From Minwuia thermotolerans (GTDB lineage Bacteria; Pseudomonadota; Alphaproteobacteria; Minwuiales; Minwuiaceae): a stretch of 48,405 nucleotides of DNA. The number at the start of each line of letters is the position of its first letter. Within the stretch, counting starts at the first letter, position 1. Below the pieces are notes generated by a model that was given only the letters and a program-made list of their open reading frames with translations, was not told where the DNA came from and did no database searches. The translations under genes and the position numbers were made by a program. The DNA is taken from NCBI GenBank assembly GCA_021604565.1, contig BQJF01000024.1, forward strand, positions 1 through 48,405. Reading direction: 5' to 3'. Of this stretch, positions 1-7,969 are shown piece by piece.

Positions 1-480
1 GGCGAGATCTGCGTGCGCTCGCGCCAGATCATGGATGGCTACTGGAAGCGGCCGGAGCAGACGGAGGAGACCCTGCGCGGCGGCTGGCTGCATACCGGTG
101 ACGTGGCACGGCTGGATGATCGCGGCTTCCTCTATATCGTCGACCGCAAGAAGGACATGATCGTTTCCGGTGGTTTCAACGTATTCCCCCGGGAGATCGA
201 GGATGTGCTGACCTCCCACGCTGACGTCGCCATGGCCGCCGTGATCGGGGTGCCGGACGAGAAGTGGGGCGAGGCGGTAAAGGCCATCATCGTTGCCCGG
301 CCCGGCACGAAGCCGGACCCGGAGGCCCTGATGCGCATGGTGCGGGACAGCAAGGGCGCAGTGCATGCGCCGAAGTCGGTGGAGTTTGTCGATGAGATAC
401 CCGTTACCCCGATCGGCAAGCCGGACAAGAAGGCCATCCGCGCCCGGTTCTGGGAGGGCAAGGGTCGTCTTGTCGGTTGA
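1..480 (+). CDS. Acyl-CoA synthetase (AMP-forming), C-terminal part, 5' truncated
   Basis: Only the last 159 residues are present; the frame is open to base 1, so the gene begins outside the window. The fragment is the C-terminal part of an ANL-superfamily adenylate-forming ligase: GWLHTGDVARLD with the ribose-binding Asp, then the hinge DRKKDMIVSGGFNVFPREIE, and near the end TPIGKPDKKAIR, which carries the lysine used in adenylation. These enzymes activate a carboxylic acid as an acyl-adenylate and then form the CoA thioester. The substrate cannot be told because the N-terminal pocket is missing. A FemAB-like gene follows 33 bases later on the same strand, so the two are probably co-transcribed. 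Confidence 0.9.
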   Translation, partial: GEICVRSRQIMDGYWKRPEQTEETLRGGWLHTGDVARLDDRGFLYIVDRKKDMIVSGGFNVFPREIEDVLTSHADVAMAAVIGVPDEKWGEAVKAIIVARPGTKPDPEALMRMVRDSKGAVHAPKSVEFVDEIPVTPIGKPDKKAIRARFWEGKGRLVG

Positions 481-513
481 CCCCAGCGTCCTGGCCCTGT
501 TGGCTGGACCGCG

Positions 514-1716
514 ATGACTTCCACGACACCCGACGATGATGCGGACGCCTATACCCTGCGCGTGGCGTCGGAGATTGCGGCGGTGCCTGCAGCGGACTGG
601 GACGCCTGTGCGGGGCCGGAGAACCCGTTCACGCGCCATGCCTTCCTGAAGGCGCTGGAGGATGCGCGCTGTGCCTCGGCGGACGAAGGCTGGATGCCGC
701 AGCATCTGCTGCTGGAGGATCCGTCAGGCACCCTGGTCGGGGCCATGCCGATGTATCTGAAGTCCCACAGTCAGGGGGAGTACATATTCGACCACGGCTG
801 GGCAAATGCCTTCGAGCGTGCGGGCGGCCGCTATTATCCGAAGCTGCTTGCCGCCGTGCCGTTCACGCCTGCCACGGGGCCGCGACTGCTGATCAGGGAA
901 GGTCAGGATTTCGAGCAGACCGCACGGCTGCTGCTGCAGGGTGGTATCCAGGTCGCGGAGCAGTTCAAGGTCTCCGGCCTGAACATCAATTTCCTGACGG
1001 AGCGGGAGGCGAAGGTTGCCACCGAAATGGGCCTGCTGCTGCGCACCGGGGAGCAGTTTCACTGGGTCAACCGGGACTACGCCGACTTCGATGCCTTCCT
1101 GGAGAACCTGTCATCGCGCAAGCGCAAGGCCATCCGCAAGGAACGGCGCGAAGCACTGTCGAACGATATCACGATCGAGACGGTGACCGGGGATGCGCTG
1201 ACGGAGGACCACTGGGACGCATTTCACCAGTTCTACATCGATACGGGCAGCCGCAAGTGGGGCCAGCCGTACCTCAACCGCACCTTCTGGTCGCTGCTGG
1301 GCGAGCGCTGCGGTGACAGCGTCGTGCTGATGCTGGCCCGGCGCGACGGGCGCTATATCGCCGGGGCGCTGAACCTGGTGGGCACCGACGCTCTCTACGG
1401 TCGCTACTGGGGTTGTGTGGAGGACCACCGCTTCCTGCATTTCGAGCTGTGCTACTACCGCGCCATCGAATGGGCCATCGATTACGGCCTTTCGCGGGTG
1501 GAAGCCGGCGCGCAGGGGCCGCACAAGCTGGCACGGGGTTACCTGCCGACCACCACACGCTCCGTCCACTGGATCGCGGATCCCGGATTCCGCAGGGCCG
1601 TGGCAGATTACCTGCAGCACGAGCGACAGGAGGTGCAGCGCGAAATCGACTATCTCGACCGCTTCTCCCCCTTCCGCCAGGCCGGGCCGCATGTGCCGGA
1701 CGAGGGCGCGGTCTGA
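514..1716 (+). CDS. FemAB/GNAT-like protein (PF04339 family)
   Basis: A 400-residue protein resembling the FemAB-like family PF04339, annotated as peptidoglycan biosynthesis/recognition. These are GNAT-fold proteins with two acyltransferase-like halves. Visible family features are the N-terminal NPFTRHAFLKALED segment, the YIFDHGWANAFERAGGRYYPKL stretch (about residues 90-111) and the central basic SSRKRKAIRKERRE region (about 201-214). The C-terminal half ends with GAQGPHKLARGYLP. No signal peptide or membrane helix is seen, so it should be cytoplasmic. The biochemical role of this bacterial family is not established; transfer of an aminoacyl or acyl group is inferred from the fold only. It sits directly downstream of the acyl-CoA ligase fragment. 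Confidence 0.75.
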   Translation: MTSTTPDDDADAYTLRVASEIAAVPAADWDACAGPENPFTRHAFLKALEDARCASADEGWMPQHLLLEDPSGTLVGAMPMYLKSHSQGEYIFDHGWANAFERAGGRYYPKLLAAVPFTPATGPRLLIREGQDFEQTARLLLQGGIQVAEQFKVSGLNINFLTEREAKVATEMGLLLRTGEQFHWVNRDYADFDAFLENLSSRKRKAIRKERREALSNDITIETVTGDALTEDHWDAFHQFYIDTGSRKWGQPYLNRTFWSLLGERCGDSVVLMLARRDGRYIAGALNLVGTDALYGRYWGCVEDHRFLHFELCYYRAIEWAIDYGLSRVEAGAQGPHKLARGYLPTTTRSVHWIADPGFRRAVADYLQHERQEVQREIDYLDRFSPFRQAGPHVPDEGAV

Positions 1717-1882
1717 TATCTGTCCCGGGGCCTGCCGTTCATGTCGCCACGGAAGTCGCTGGAGCCATGATTGTGCATTCGAACACATCAAGACGTGAAA
1801 AGGCAGAAAGGTGCTTCAATGCCCTTTACGCGTCTCCCGTGTGGTGACACGGTCGATATCGCATTCAGTTCTGGAGGTCGTG

Positions 1883-2425
1883 ATGAGGCAGGAGAGCATC
1901 GGCGATCTGGATGTCGCGATTGATCGCGACTCCTTCTTTCGCCGGATGATCCGTGAGCTGGCAGGTGTGCTGCAGGATGTCGTCGGAGAGGACGAGGCAC
2001 GCGGGTTCGTCGCCGTTGTGGGTGCGCGCATAGGTGATACCTTCAATGAAACATATCGGACGTTGCTGGGTGGTCGGCAGTTGTCCCGACCGGAGGTGGC
2101 TGAGGCGCTGGTCGATCTGAAGGCCCGCATCGGGGGCGAATTCAGCGTGGAGAGCCAGTCCGACGACGAGATCGTGTTCGTCAATTCAAGGTGCCCCTTT
2201 GCTGAATCAGTCCAGAACCGACCAGCCCTTTGCATGATGACATCCAATGTCTTTGGCAGGATCGCAGCGGAGAACCTCGGTTATGCGCGCGTGACCGTGG
2301 ATGAGGCATTTGCGACAGGCCACAACCGGTGCAGGGTTCGCGTCAGTCTGAAACAGGACTTCGGTGAGCGGTCGGAAACAGGTTCCAGGGAATATTATCG
2401 CACCATGACTCCAGCCGACAACTGA
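1883..2425 (+). CDS. METHOD1-type (methanogen output domain 1-like) protein
   Basis: A 180-residue cytoplasmic protein. The ATG at 1883 is preceded by GGAGG at a good distance; an upstream in-frame extension has no such site. The second half carries the pattern I associate with the methanogen output domain 1 family: VDLKARIGGEF, NSRCPF, a LCMMTSNVFG block, NLGYARV and CRVRV. Three cysteines (residues 104, 117, 150) lie inside these blocks and could bind a metal or sense redox or thiol chemistry; that is inference. The gene ends 10 bases before a soluble histidine kinase gene, so the pair probably forms one signalling unit. The ligand is unknown. The 166-base gap upstream contains a possible 26-codon frame (1767-1847) with a weak ribosome site but no recognisable product. 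Confidence 0.7.
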   Translation: MRQESIGDLDVAIDRDSFFRRMIRELAGVLQDVVGEDEARGFVAVVGARIGDTFNETYRTLLGGRQLSRPEVAEALVDLKARIGGEFSVESQSDDEIVFVNSRCPFAESVQNRPALCMMTSNVFGRIAAENLGYARVTVDEAFATGHNRCRVRVSLKQDFGERSETGSREYYRTMTPADN

Positions 2426-2435
2426 AGGGGGTAGC

Positions 2436-3599
2436 ATGGACACGGATGCCCGGTTGTTCATTGACGCCTTTCCGGAAGCTGCCTTCCTTCTGGATGGTCG
2501 GGGAGAGATCGTGGCGGCAAACGAACTCGCCCGTTCCCTTGTCAGGTTGCCTCCGGGTTCAGGATTTGTAGGGCAGTTGTTTCACACGATCGCACGGGAT
2601 AACGGATCAGCGGTTGCGCGTGCGCTGGCTCAATGGAGTGGGTCGTCGACACCTTCCCCGGCCCGTCTGATGCTTTCCAAGCCGGACGGCGAGGTTGTGC
2701 AGAGGCGATGTGACGGTTGGCGATGGAAGGGCGCGGTCGGCGATTTCGTGGTCGTGCGGATTGCGCGCGACGACCAGACCTCGAGACTCGGCCAACTGAC
2801 CCGAACGATTGACCGGCTCAACGAAGAGTGCGCGGCGCATGCACGCGCAGAGGAGGAATTGCGGCGTCTGATACGAGAGATGAACGGGCAGAATTCGATC
2901 CGCGATCTGGTGATCAGCCACGTCAGCCACGATCTCCGGACACCGCTCAACGCCATCCTCGGGATGAGCGAGTTCATGATGCAGCAACCTTTCGGGGAAC
3001 TCGAGCCGCGCTACCTCGAATACCTGGACGATATCCGTCTCAGCGGGACGGCGCTTCTGGAACTGGTGGACCGGGTGCTGACGCTCAGTGCGGATGCCAA
3101 CGTGAAGGACGAGATTGCCTCTCGTCTGAGTGATCTGAGCCTGTGCATCGACAATTGCCGCCGGTTGGTCGAGCCAATTGCGCGACGGCGGGAAATTGCC
3201 CTGCTCATTCCGGAATCAATGGATTTGCCGTCTCTCTGGGCAGACCAGGTGCTGATCAAGCAGATACTGACGAATGTTCTCGGGAACGCGGTCAAGTATG
3301 TGCAGGACGGTGGCGAGGTTCGGCTGGATGTGGCGGATGCGGACGATGGTGGTCTCCGCGTGACCATCTCCGACAACGGTCCCGGAATCTCGCGGGACAA
3401 GCTTGACCGCCTTCTCGAGACCGGCAACCGCGATCCCTTCCTGAGCAAACAGGGGAGCGGCGGAATCGGTCTCTATCTTTCCTGCCGGGCGATGGAATCG
3501 ATCGGCGGCCAGTTGCTGATCGACAGCGAGGTCGGTGAGGGGACGAGTATCAGTCTGATGCTGCCGCCGCATGTCGTGGAGCGACGTGCCGGGACCTGA
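2436..3599 (+). CDS. Soluble PAS-domain sensor histidine kinase
   Basis: A 387-residue hybrid-free histidine kinase without membrane helices. A PAS-like region (about residues 7-110, starting FIDAFPEAAFLLDGRGEIVAAN) is followed by a charged helical linker (about 115-150), then the HisKA dimerisation domain with H-box SHVSHDLRTPLN (phospho-acceptor His165). The HATPase_c domain has an N-box (NVLGNAVKY), a G1 box (DNGPGI) and a G2 box (GSGGIGLYLS). The kinase should therefore be active in autophosphorylation. No response regulator lies in the window, so the phosphotransfer partner is encoded elsewhere. GAAGGGGG precedes the start. The METHOD1-type gene immediately upstream is a plausible sensory partner. 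The gene ends only 21 bases from the convergent ParA gene and no hairpin is obvious between them. Confidence 0.9.
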   Translation: MDTDARLFIDAFPEAAFLLDGRGEIVAANELARSLVRLPPGSGFVGQLFHTIARDNGSAVARALAQWSGSSTPSPARLMLSKPDGEVVQRRCDGWRWKGAVGDFVVVRIARDDQTSRLGQLTRTIDRLNEECAAHARAEEELRRLIREMNGQNSIRDLVISHVSHDLRTPLNAILGMSEFMMQQPFGELEPRYLEYLDDIRLSGTALLELVDRVLTLSADANVKDEIASRLSDLSLCIDNCRRLVEPIARRREIALLIPESMDLPSLWADQVLIKQILTNVLGNAVKYVQDGGEVRLDVADADDGGLRVTISDNGPGISRDKLDRLLETGNRDPFLSKQGSGGIGLYLSCRAMESIGGQLLIDSEVGEGTSISLMLPPHVVERRAGT

Positions 3600-3620
3600 G
3601 GGTTCTGCGACGTTCTGCAG

Positions 3621-4244
3621 TCAGTTGTCCTCGATGCGGCGAACCATGGGCAGCCAGTCATTTATGACGCTGGCGCGGCGGGAAGGGGGCAGGTCGAAGA
3701 TGCCAAGGCCCTGCCGCGCGACATCCTGGTACAGCGAACGGTCTGACAGGCGGGTCACCACGTCATGACCGAGTGATGCAAGGAACTGGTCCAGTTCCCT
3801 CGCCGCCCGCGTGTTGGGTCGGACGCGGTTGCCGATGACCATGACTGGTTTCCGGCCCTTCTGAACGGGCTTCAGTTCATCGACCCGTTTCAGGAACCGT
3901 TTCGTCGCAGCTTCGTCGAAGACCGACGGCAGGACGGGCATGACGATCATGTCCGCGTCCTTCAGCAGGGTGCGGACCCGCTCCGAGCCGATGCCCGCGC
4001 CTGCGTCGATGACCAGCCGCATCATCCTCTTCGGCACTTCGCCGCGTTCCTTGCGCCAGTCCAGTGTTTCGATGGGGGCGGCGGTTGCAGGGCGGCTCTT
4101 CAGCCATTTCAGGCTTGATCCCTGGCGGTCGCATTCGGCCAGACCGGTCTGCAGCCCTGCGTTCGCGAAGGCCGTGGCCAGGTTGGTGGCGACTGTGGTC
4201 TTGCCGCAGCCGCCCTTTGCATTCACGACCAGAACCGAGATCAC
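3621..4244 (-). CDS. ParA/MinD-family ATPase, small (207 aa)
   Basis: A compact ParA-type ATPase. Its deviant Walker A motif is KGGCGKTT (residues 10-17) with the signature Lys10 needed for ATP-dependent dimerisation, followed by ECDRQGSS (Asp39) and a Walker B-like LVIDAGAG (Asp80). The usual D-x-P-P of chromosomal ParA is replaced by DAGAG, and there is no N-terminal DNA-binding domain, so this is closer to orphan cargo-positioning ParA proteins than to partition ParA or MipZ. The start is GTG, overlapping the TGA of the upstream CYTH-CHAD gene by 4 bases (GTGA), which implies translational coupling. No ParB-like gene or centromere-like repeat is nearby. A role in positioning a CHAD-bound polyphosphate body is inference from this coupling. 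Confidence 0.85.
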   Translation of the reverse strand: MISVLVVNAKGGCGKTTVATNLATAFANAGLQTGLAECDRQGSSLKWLKSRPATAAPIETLDWRKERGEVPKRMMRLVIDAGAGIGSERVRTLLKDADMIVMPVLPSVFDEAATKRFLKRVDELKPVQKGRKPVMVIGNRVRPNTRAARELDQFLASLGHDVVTRLSDRSLYQDVARQGLGIFDLPPSRRASVINDWLPMVRRIEDN

Positions 4245-5770
4245 TGCCGTTTCTCCTTCTTGCCGGACTTGTTCGGTTTCGGCTGCTTCCAGAAGACCGG
4301 GGTGTTGCTGAAGACCAACCAGGCATCGACCATCTCCGCTTCGATCGCTGCCAGCCGATGGGCGTACCAGCCCTTCACCATTGCGGCCCCCAACCGGGCC
4401 TCCTCATCCCCTGCGGCCAGGCGGTCGACCAGATCGGATGTCACCGCTGCGTCGTTCAGGTGCCCCAGGTCATCCTGCAATCGCGACATGCCCTTCCGGT
4501 ACAGTCGGGCGGCATCGCCGGGGAACAGGCCGCCCAGGAAATCGATGGCATAGCGGAGCTTCTTTGCCGCTATCCGTACTTCGTGGCGCTGCTCCAGCGG
4601 CATCGTGGCAAAGCCTTCGCCGGTTCGCATCAGTTTCCGATGGCGCTTGCGCAGCAGTCCGGTGGCGATCGGCGTCAGTGGCGCGTCCGGCGTGCCGCTG
4701 AGAAAAAGGGTCACGTCCTGGGCGCCAAGCAGATCCAGCAGCATCCGGTTGAAGGGGCGGCTGTCCAGCGTGCGCCGCAGATCGGCATAGGCGCCCCCGC
4801 GTGCCACCTCCGCGGCCTCGCGAAGGCGTTGAAGCGGCAGCGAAGCGGGATGCAATGCCTCCAGGGGTGGCAGCATCTGGGTCAGGAAGACGTCCAGATC
4901 CCGGGCTGGACCCATGGCCTGCAGTGCCGAACGCGCATCCGCCTTCAGTTCTTCCGCCGCTGGGTCGAGGTGATCGCGAAACAGCGAGAGGGCGGAGCGG
5001 AGTCTGCGCAGTCCCACCCGCAACTGATGAACCCCCTCCGGATGCGATCCGTCGCGGCTCGCTGCCAGATTGCCGGCGACCTGCCGGGCCGTTGCGGAGA
5101 CGATGGTCGCGAAGGCGGAAGCCATTGTGTCCGACTGGGTCAGAGCAGGGCGCTTGAACTTGCGCGAGACGGGTGGTCGACCCTCCGCCAGGGCAACACC
5201 CCGCGCCGCCTTGGACTCGACTGCGACATGGACACTGCGCTGCATCACCTGGGCGCGCGCGATCCGGGCGACGGAATCCTCCGGCCCGCCCAGCAGTTCG
5301 ATCTCCAGTTCCTCGACCGGCATCTCCCGGCCCGCCGCCACGATCCGACCCCGGTCCAGCGAGACCTCCACCGTGGCCTCCCCGATGTTGGCGATCTTCT
5401 TCTGCCTGCGCACCTCGGTCCGGTGCCACTCTGTCAGTTCCTCCGGCAGGATCAGCCCGAACTCTTCCCGTGGCGCGCCGCTCGGCAATGCGCCGGGGTC
5501 CGGCACCGGTCCGTCGATGACGGCAGACCATTCACCGCGCTCCAGCCCGCCGGTCTCGCGCTTCATGGTGAGTTCGTGTCGGCCATCCTTGGCACGCAGT
5601 CGCAAGGTCAGACCCCTGGCCCAGAGTCGCCTGTCTGCAGTGTCGAAATAGATACTCGTGACACGTGTCATCATGGCGCGGGCGTCACCCAATGATTTAA
5701 ACGCCGAATCAAGAGATTGACTTCGGCCTTCCAGCTTTATTTCGATTTCCCGCATTTCATTGTTTTTCAT
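4241..5770 (-). CDS. CYTH and CHAD domain protein (polyphosphate-related)
   Basis: A 509-residue two-domain protein. The CYTH (triphosphate tunnel metalloenzyme) domain covers about residues 6-205 and opens with the diagnostic EIEIK motif (Glu8, Glu10, Lys12); such domains hydrolyse or bind triphosphates. The CHAD domain (about 215-500) is helical with conserved His/Arg/Lys segments (HQLRVGLRRLRSALSLFR; RIAAKKLRYAIDFLGG) of the kind that bind polyphosphate. A basic Pro/Lys-rich tail ends the protein. Starts at 5770, 5788 or 5755 are all possible; 5770 keeps the EIEIK motif near the N terminus, but none has a strong ribosome site. The N-terminal coding stretch is unusually AT-rich for this window. 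The 3' end overlaps the ParA start by 4 bases. Confidence 0.88.
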   Translation of the reverse strand: MKNNEMREIEIKLEGRSQSLDSAFKSLGDARAMMTRVTSIYFDTADRRLWARGLTLRLRAKDGRHELTMKRETGGLERGEWSAVIDGPVPDPGALPSGAPREEFGLILPEELTEWHRTEVRRQKKIANIGEATVEVSLDRGRIVAAGREMPVEELEIELLGGPEDSVARIARAQVMQRSVHVAVESKAARGVALAEGRPPVSRKFKRPALTQSDTMASAFATIVSATARQVAGNLAASRDGSHPEGVHQLRVGLRRLRSALSLFRDHLDPAAEELKADARSALQAMGPARDLDVFLTQMLPPLEALHPASLPLQRLREAAEVARGGAYADLRRTLDSRPFNRMLLDLLGAQDVTLFLSGTPDAPLTPIATGLLRKRHRKLMRTGEGFATMPLEQRHEVRIAAKKLRYAIDFLGGLFPGDAARLYRKGMSRLQDDLGHLNDAAVTSDLVDRLAAGDEEARLGAAMVKGWYAHRLAAIEAEMVDAWLVFSNTPVFWKQPKPNKSGKKEKRQ

Positions 5771-5907
5771 TTCGCACGAAAACCCCATGCAAATTCGGTC
5801 GATTTCATTGAAATATGCATGTGTTTTCCCGGGAATTCGCTGGCCATCGGATGGAGCCGCAAAAATACGCGAATCGATGCCCGAATTCCATCGGAAATGG
5901 ATGATTA

Positions 5908-5924
5908 TCCGCCAGAATGGCGGA
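5908..5924 (-). terminator. Hairpin after lpxR-like gene
   Basis: A perfect 7-bp inverted repeat (TCCGCCA / TGGCGGA) with a 3-nt loop lies 7 bases beyond the stop of the LpxR-like gene on the minus strand. It is followed in that direction by AT-rich but not poly-T sequence. It probably ends lpxR transcription, so the CHAD-ParA pair needs its own promoter in the AT-rich 5771-5907 gap. That gap also holds an 8-bp inverted repeat, GGAATTCG (5832-5839) and CGAATTCC (5882-5889). Confidence 0.45.
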
Positions 5925-5931
5925 AATTGCC

Positions 5932-6984
5932 TCAGTAGCGTGCGGTCAGGGTGATTGCCGCGAATGTGTGGGGCTCGGTCTGTCCGGCAAATTCCTCTGT
6001 CCGTCGGACCATGGTCCAGCTCAGCCGGACACCGTTCCACCGAACGGCGGCACCGATCTGGAAGTCGTGAACCAGGTTGCGCTTGTTCACCCGCGCGCTG
6101 TTGCGGAAGCTGTTGCCGTCCAGAAAGATGTTGCGCAGGACGAGCCTGCTCTGCACGCCGCCGAAGAAATACCAGTTCAGCCTGCGCGCCTCGGCATCGA
6201 TGAACCCGCCACCGGCAAGGCTGGGCCGGATGCGTGGCGGTCCCAGGTCATTCTCCAGATCGGGGCCAAGGCGCAGTGTCAGGCCCGCCATGCCCTGTGT
6301 CAGCACGTTGCCGAGGCTGAGCCCGGCGCTGGGCAGCAGGTCGAAGCCCCAGGGGCGGGTCTGTTCCTTGAACGGGCGCCATGTCTTGTCGTAGCTCAGG
6401 ATCAGTCCGGGTTCGTTCGAAAGCTGGTTGTCCCAGCCCTGGGCAATGTCGCTGTCGATCAACTGGTGAAACGTGTTCTGCACGAACTCGCCGAGTGCCA
6501 GCGGTCCGACAATGCCGACATTGGCGGTCACGGTCTCCACGTGGGTATCATCATCGGCGATGGCGGCGACCTCACCGTACAGCCAGCCTGCATAGGGGTG
6601 GTCGCCTGGTTGCGGTCCCGACTGGGTGATATCGGACGGTGTGTAGAGGTTCTGTCCGAACGCCACGCCGCCGTAGAGCTTGCGCCGGTCCTGCACACCC
6701 AGCAGCGTTCGCCCCAGCAGGGCGGTCAGATCACTGACACTGCCCTTGGGCCGCAGATAGGCAACACGAAAGCCGTTGGTATATTCCTGATCCGTCCCGG
6801 CGAAGTAGTCGTTCTCCACCACGATGGACAGGGTGCCGTACTCGACATCCTTCTCTTCCCCGGTCCTGGCCTCGGTATCGGCCCCGGTCTCGGGAAGATT
6901 CTGTGCCTGTGCCTGCCCGGTCCACGCTGCCATGACCAGGACCAGACCAGTGAACAGGCAGCGCGGTGACGGCATGATGAGCAT
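5932..6984 (-). CDS. LpxR-like lipid A 3'-O-deacylase family protein (DUF2219)
   Basis: A 350-residue outer-membrane beta-barrel candidate. An N-terminal signal peptide (hydrophobic LFTGLVLVMAAW, probable cut after GQAQA) precedes the family signature VENDYFAGTD-x3-YTNG. Asn58 and Asp59 match the Asn/Asp pair at the LpxR active site, and GDHPYAGW places His129 at the catalytic-histidine position. The protein ends ITLTARY, with a C-terminal aromatic residue as expected of barrels. Salmonella LpxR removes the 3'-acyloxyacyl group of lipid A; activity here is inferred from the retained residues. Start 6984 (alternative 6975) is uncertain because no strong ribosome site is seen. It lies 31 bases downstream of a dehydratase gene on the same strand. 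Confidence 0.8.
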   Translation of the reverse strand: MLIMPSPRCLFTGLVLVMAAWTGQAQAQNLPETGADTEARTGEEKDVEYGTLSIVVENDYFAGTDQEYTNGFRVAYLRPKGSVSDLTALLGRTLLGVQDRRKLYGGVAFGQNLYTPSDITQSGPQPGDHPYAGWLYGEVAAIADDDTHVETVTANVGIVGPLALGEFVQNTFHQLIDSDIAQGWDNQLSNEPGLILSYDKTWRPFKEQTRPWGFDLLPSAGLSLGNVLTQGMAGLTLRLGPDLENDLGPPRIRPSLAGGGFIDAEARRLNWYFFGGVQSRLVLRNIFLDGNSFRNSARVNKRNLVHDFQIGAAVRWNGVRLSWTMVRRTEEFAGQTEPHTFAAITLTARY

Positions 6985-7015
6985 CCGTGGTACGGGCGGG
7001 CGTGACGGATGAGTG

Positions 7016-7825
7016 TCAGGCCGCCCGGATCTGACGCGGTTCGTATATGGCCGTATGGTGGATGCTGGCAACAGGCTTGCTGCCTTCGCCGATCAGCAGA
7101 ACGTCCAGTTCGACGAAGCCGTGCCCCTTGTGGTCATACAGGCGGGAGACAACGGCCCGTGTCTCCAGCGTGCTGCCGACACTCAGTGTGCCCAGATGCT
7201 GTATCGCACTGCCGACGTGGATCCAGGGGCCGAGCCGCACCGTGTCCCGCAGGATGGTGTTGGCGCGGCGCAGCAGGAATCCCGGATGAACCAACCCGGC
7301 CTCGGCGTAGAGCGGATGCTCCTCCCGCACGTCCTTCAGATATTGCGCATGGGTTGCGGCGTCGATGGTTTCACGCAACGTGCCCATCCTCCTGCCTTCC
7401 GGCAGGCTTTCGGGTCCGGCCGTCGGCCGTTCGTCATGGGACGGCATGGGTCCGGTCGGGAAACCGGCCACATCGGGGGTCGGCAGGGCCGCAGCTTCGG
7501 TCAGGCGTGCCGTACCTGTTGCAGCGGTCGAACCACGTGCCTCGATCCGGATATCGACACCATGGTCGGCAGTGGTCTCGCCGATGACGCCAACCGTTTC
7601 ACCGTCATAGACCGGCCTGTCGAAACGGCAGGTCATGTGCCCGCGCGTCAGGAAATCCGGGCCGAGCAGGAGCAGTGCAGCCCGCGTCATGTAGGCGTAG
7701 TCATCGACGCCGGGCACCAGCCCGCCCTCGAACCCGAACTTCTGTGCCACGCCGTCGTCGTGGATGCGGTTCTCGCTCTCGAACGCCGTGTTGAACGCCG
7801 AGATCGCATATCGCGTCTCTGTCAT
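7016..7825 (-). CDS. MaoC-like double-hotdog dehydratase/hydratase
   Basis: A 269-residue cytoplasmic protein with two hotdog-like halves: residues about 1-130 (with GHMTCRFDRPVYDGETV) and about 140-265 (with GLVHPGFLLRRANTIL and GSTLETRAVVSRLYDHKGHGFVELDV). It resembles the FAS1/MaoC-like (R)-hydratase families that act on acyl-thioesters. A classic D-x4-H hydratase dyad is not obvious, so the reaction is not assigned. The ATG at 7825 is preceded by GGGAGGAAC; an upstream in-frame extension of 17 codons has no such site. It is divergent from the dcw cluster, and the shared 287-base region contains a perfect palindrome GTGTTAACAC (7892-7901) that could bind a regulator. Confidence 0.65.
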   Translation of the reverse strand: MTETRYAISAFNTAFESENRIHDDGVAQKFGFEGGLVPGVDDYAYMTRAALLLLGPDFLTRGHMTCRFDRPVYDGETVGVIGETTADHGVDIRIEARGSTAATGTARLTEAAALPTPDVAGFPTGPMPSHDERPTAGPESLPEGRRMGTLRETIDAATHAQYLKDVREEHPLYAEAGLVHPGFLLRRANTILRDTVRLGPWIHVGSAIQHLGTLSVGSTLETRAVVSRLYDHKGHGFVELDVLLIGEGSKPVASIHHTAIYEPRQIRAA

Positions 7826-7969
7826 GCCGCTGTTCCTCCCCCGTATTGCCGCGTGAAAGCCATGTTCCTGTTTCATTCATGGGTCAGGCAAGTGTTAACA
7901 CAAGTCATTGGTCACATTAACAGATTTGTGCCGGATTTTTCGCCGGAGAACCGTCTCGCCCATCTCTGA

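Noticed and set aside
1767..1847. Possible 26-codon peptide gene ahead of the METHOD1-type gene
   Set aside because: A weak GGAG lies upstream but there is no hydrophobic, regulatory or leader-peptide signature and no attenuator downstream; kept only as a note.
3621..4244. Calling the ParA protein MipZ or chromosomal ParA
   Set aside because: It is too short, lacks the D-x-P-P Walker B form and the N-terminal DNA-binding part, and has no ParB partner.
4064..5695. A 543-codon open frame on the plus strand
   Set aside because: Antisense to the CYTH-CHAD gene and lacking any recognisable domain.
7892..7901. Palindrome GTGTTAACAC upstream of the dehydratase gene
   Set aside because: A 10-base palindrome can arise by chance and there is no second copy; it may be an operator but nothing supports it beyond position.
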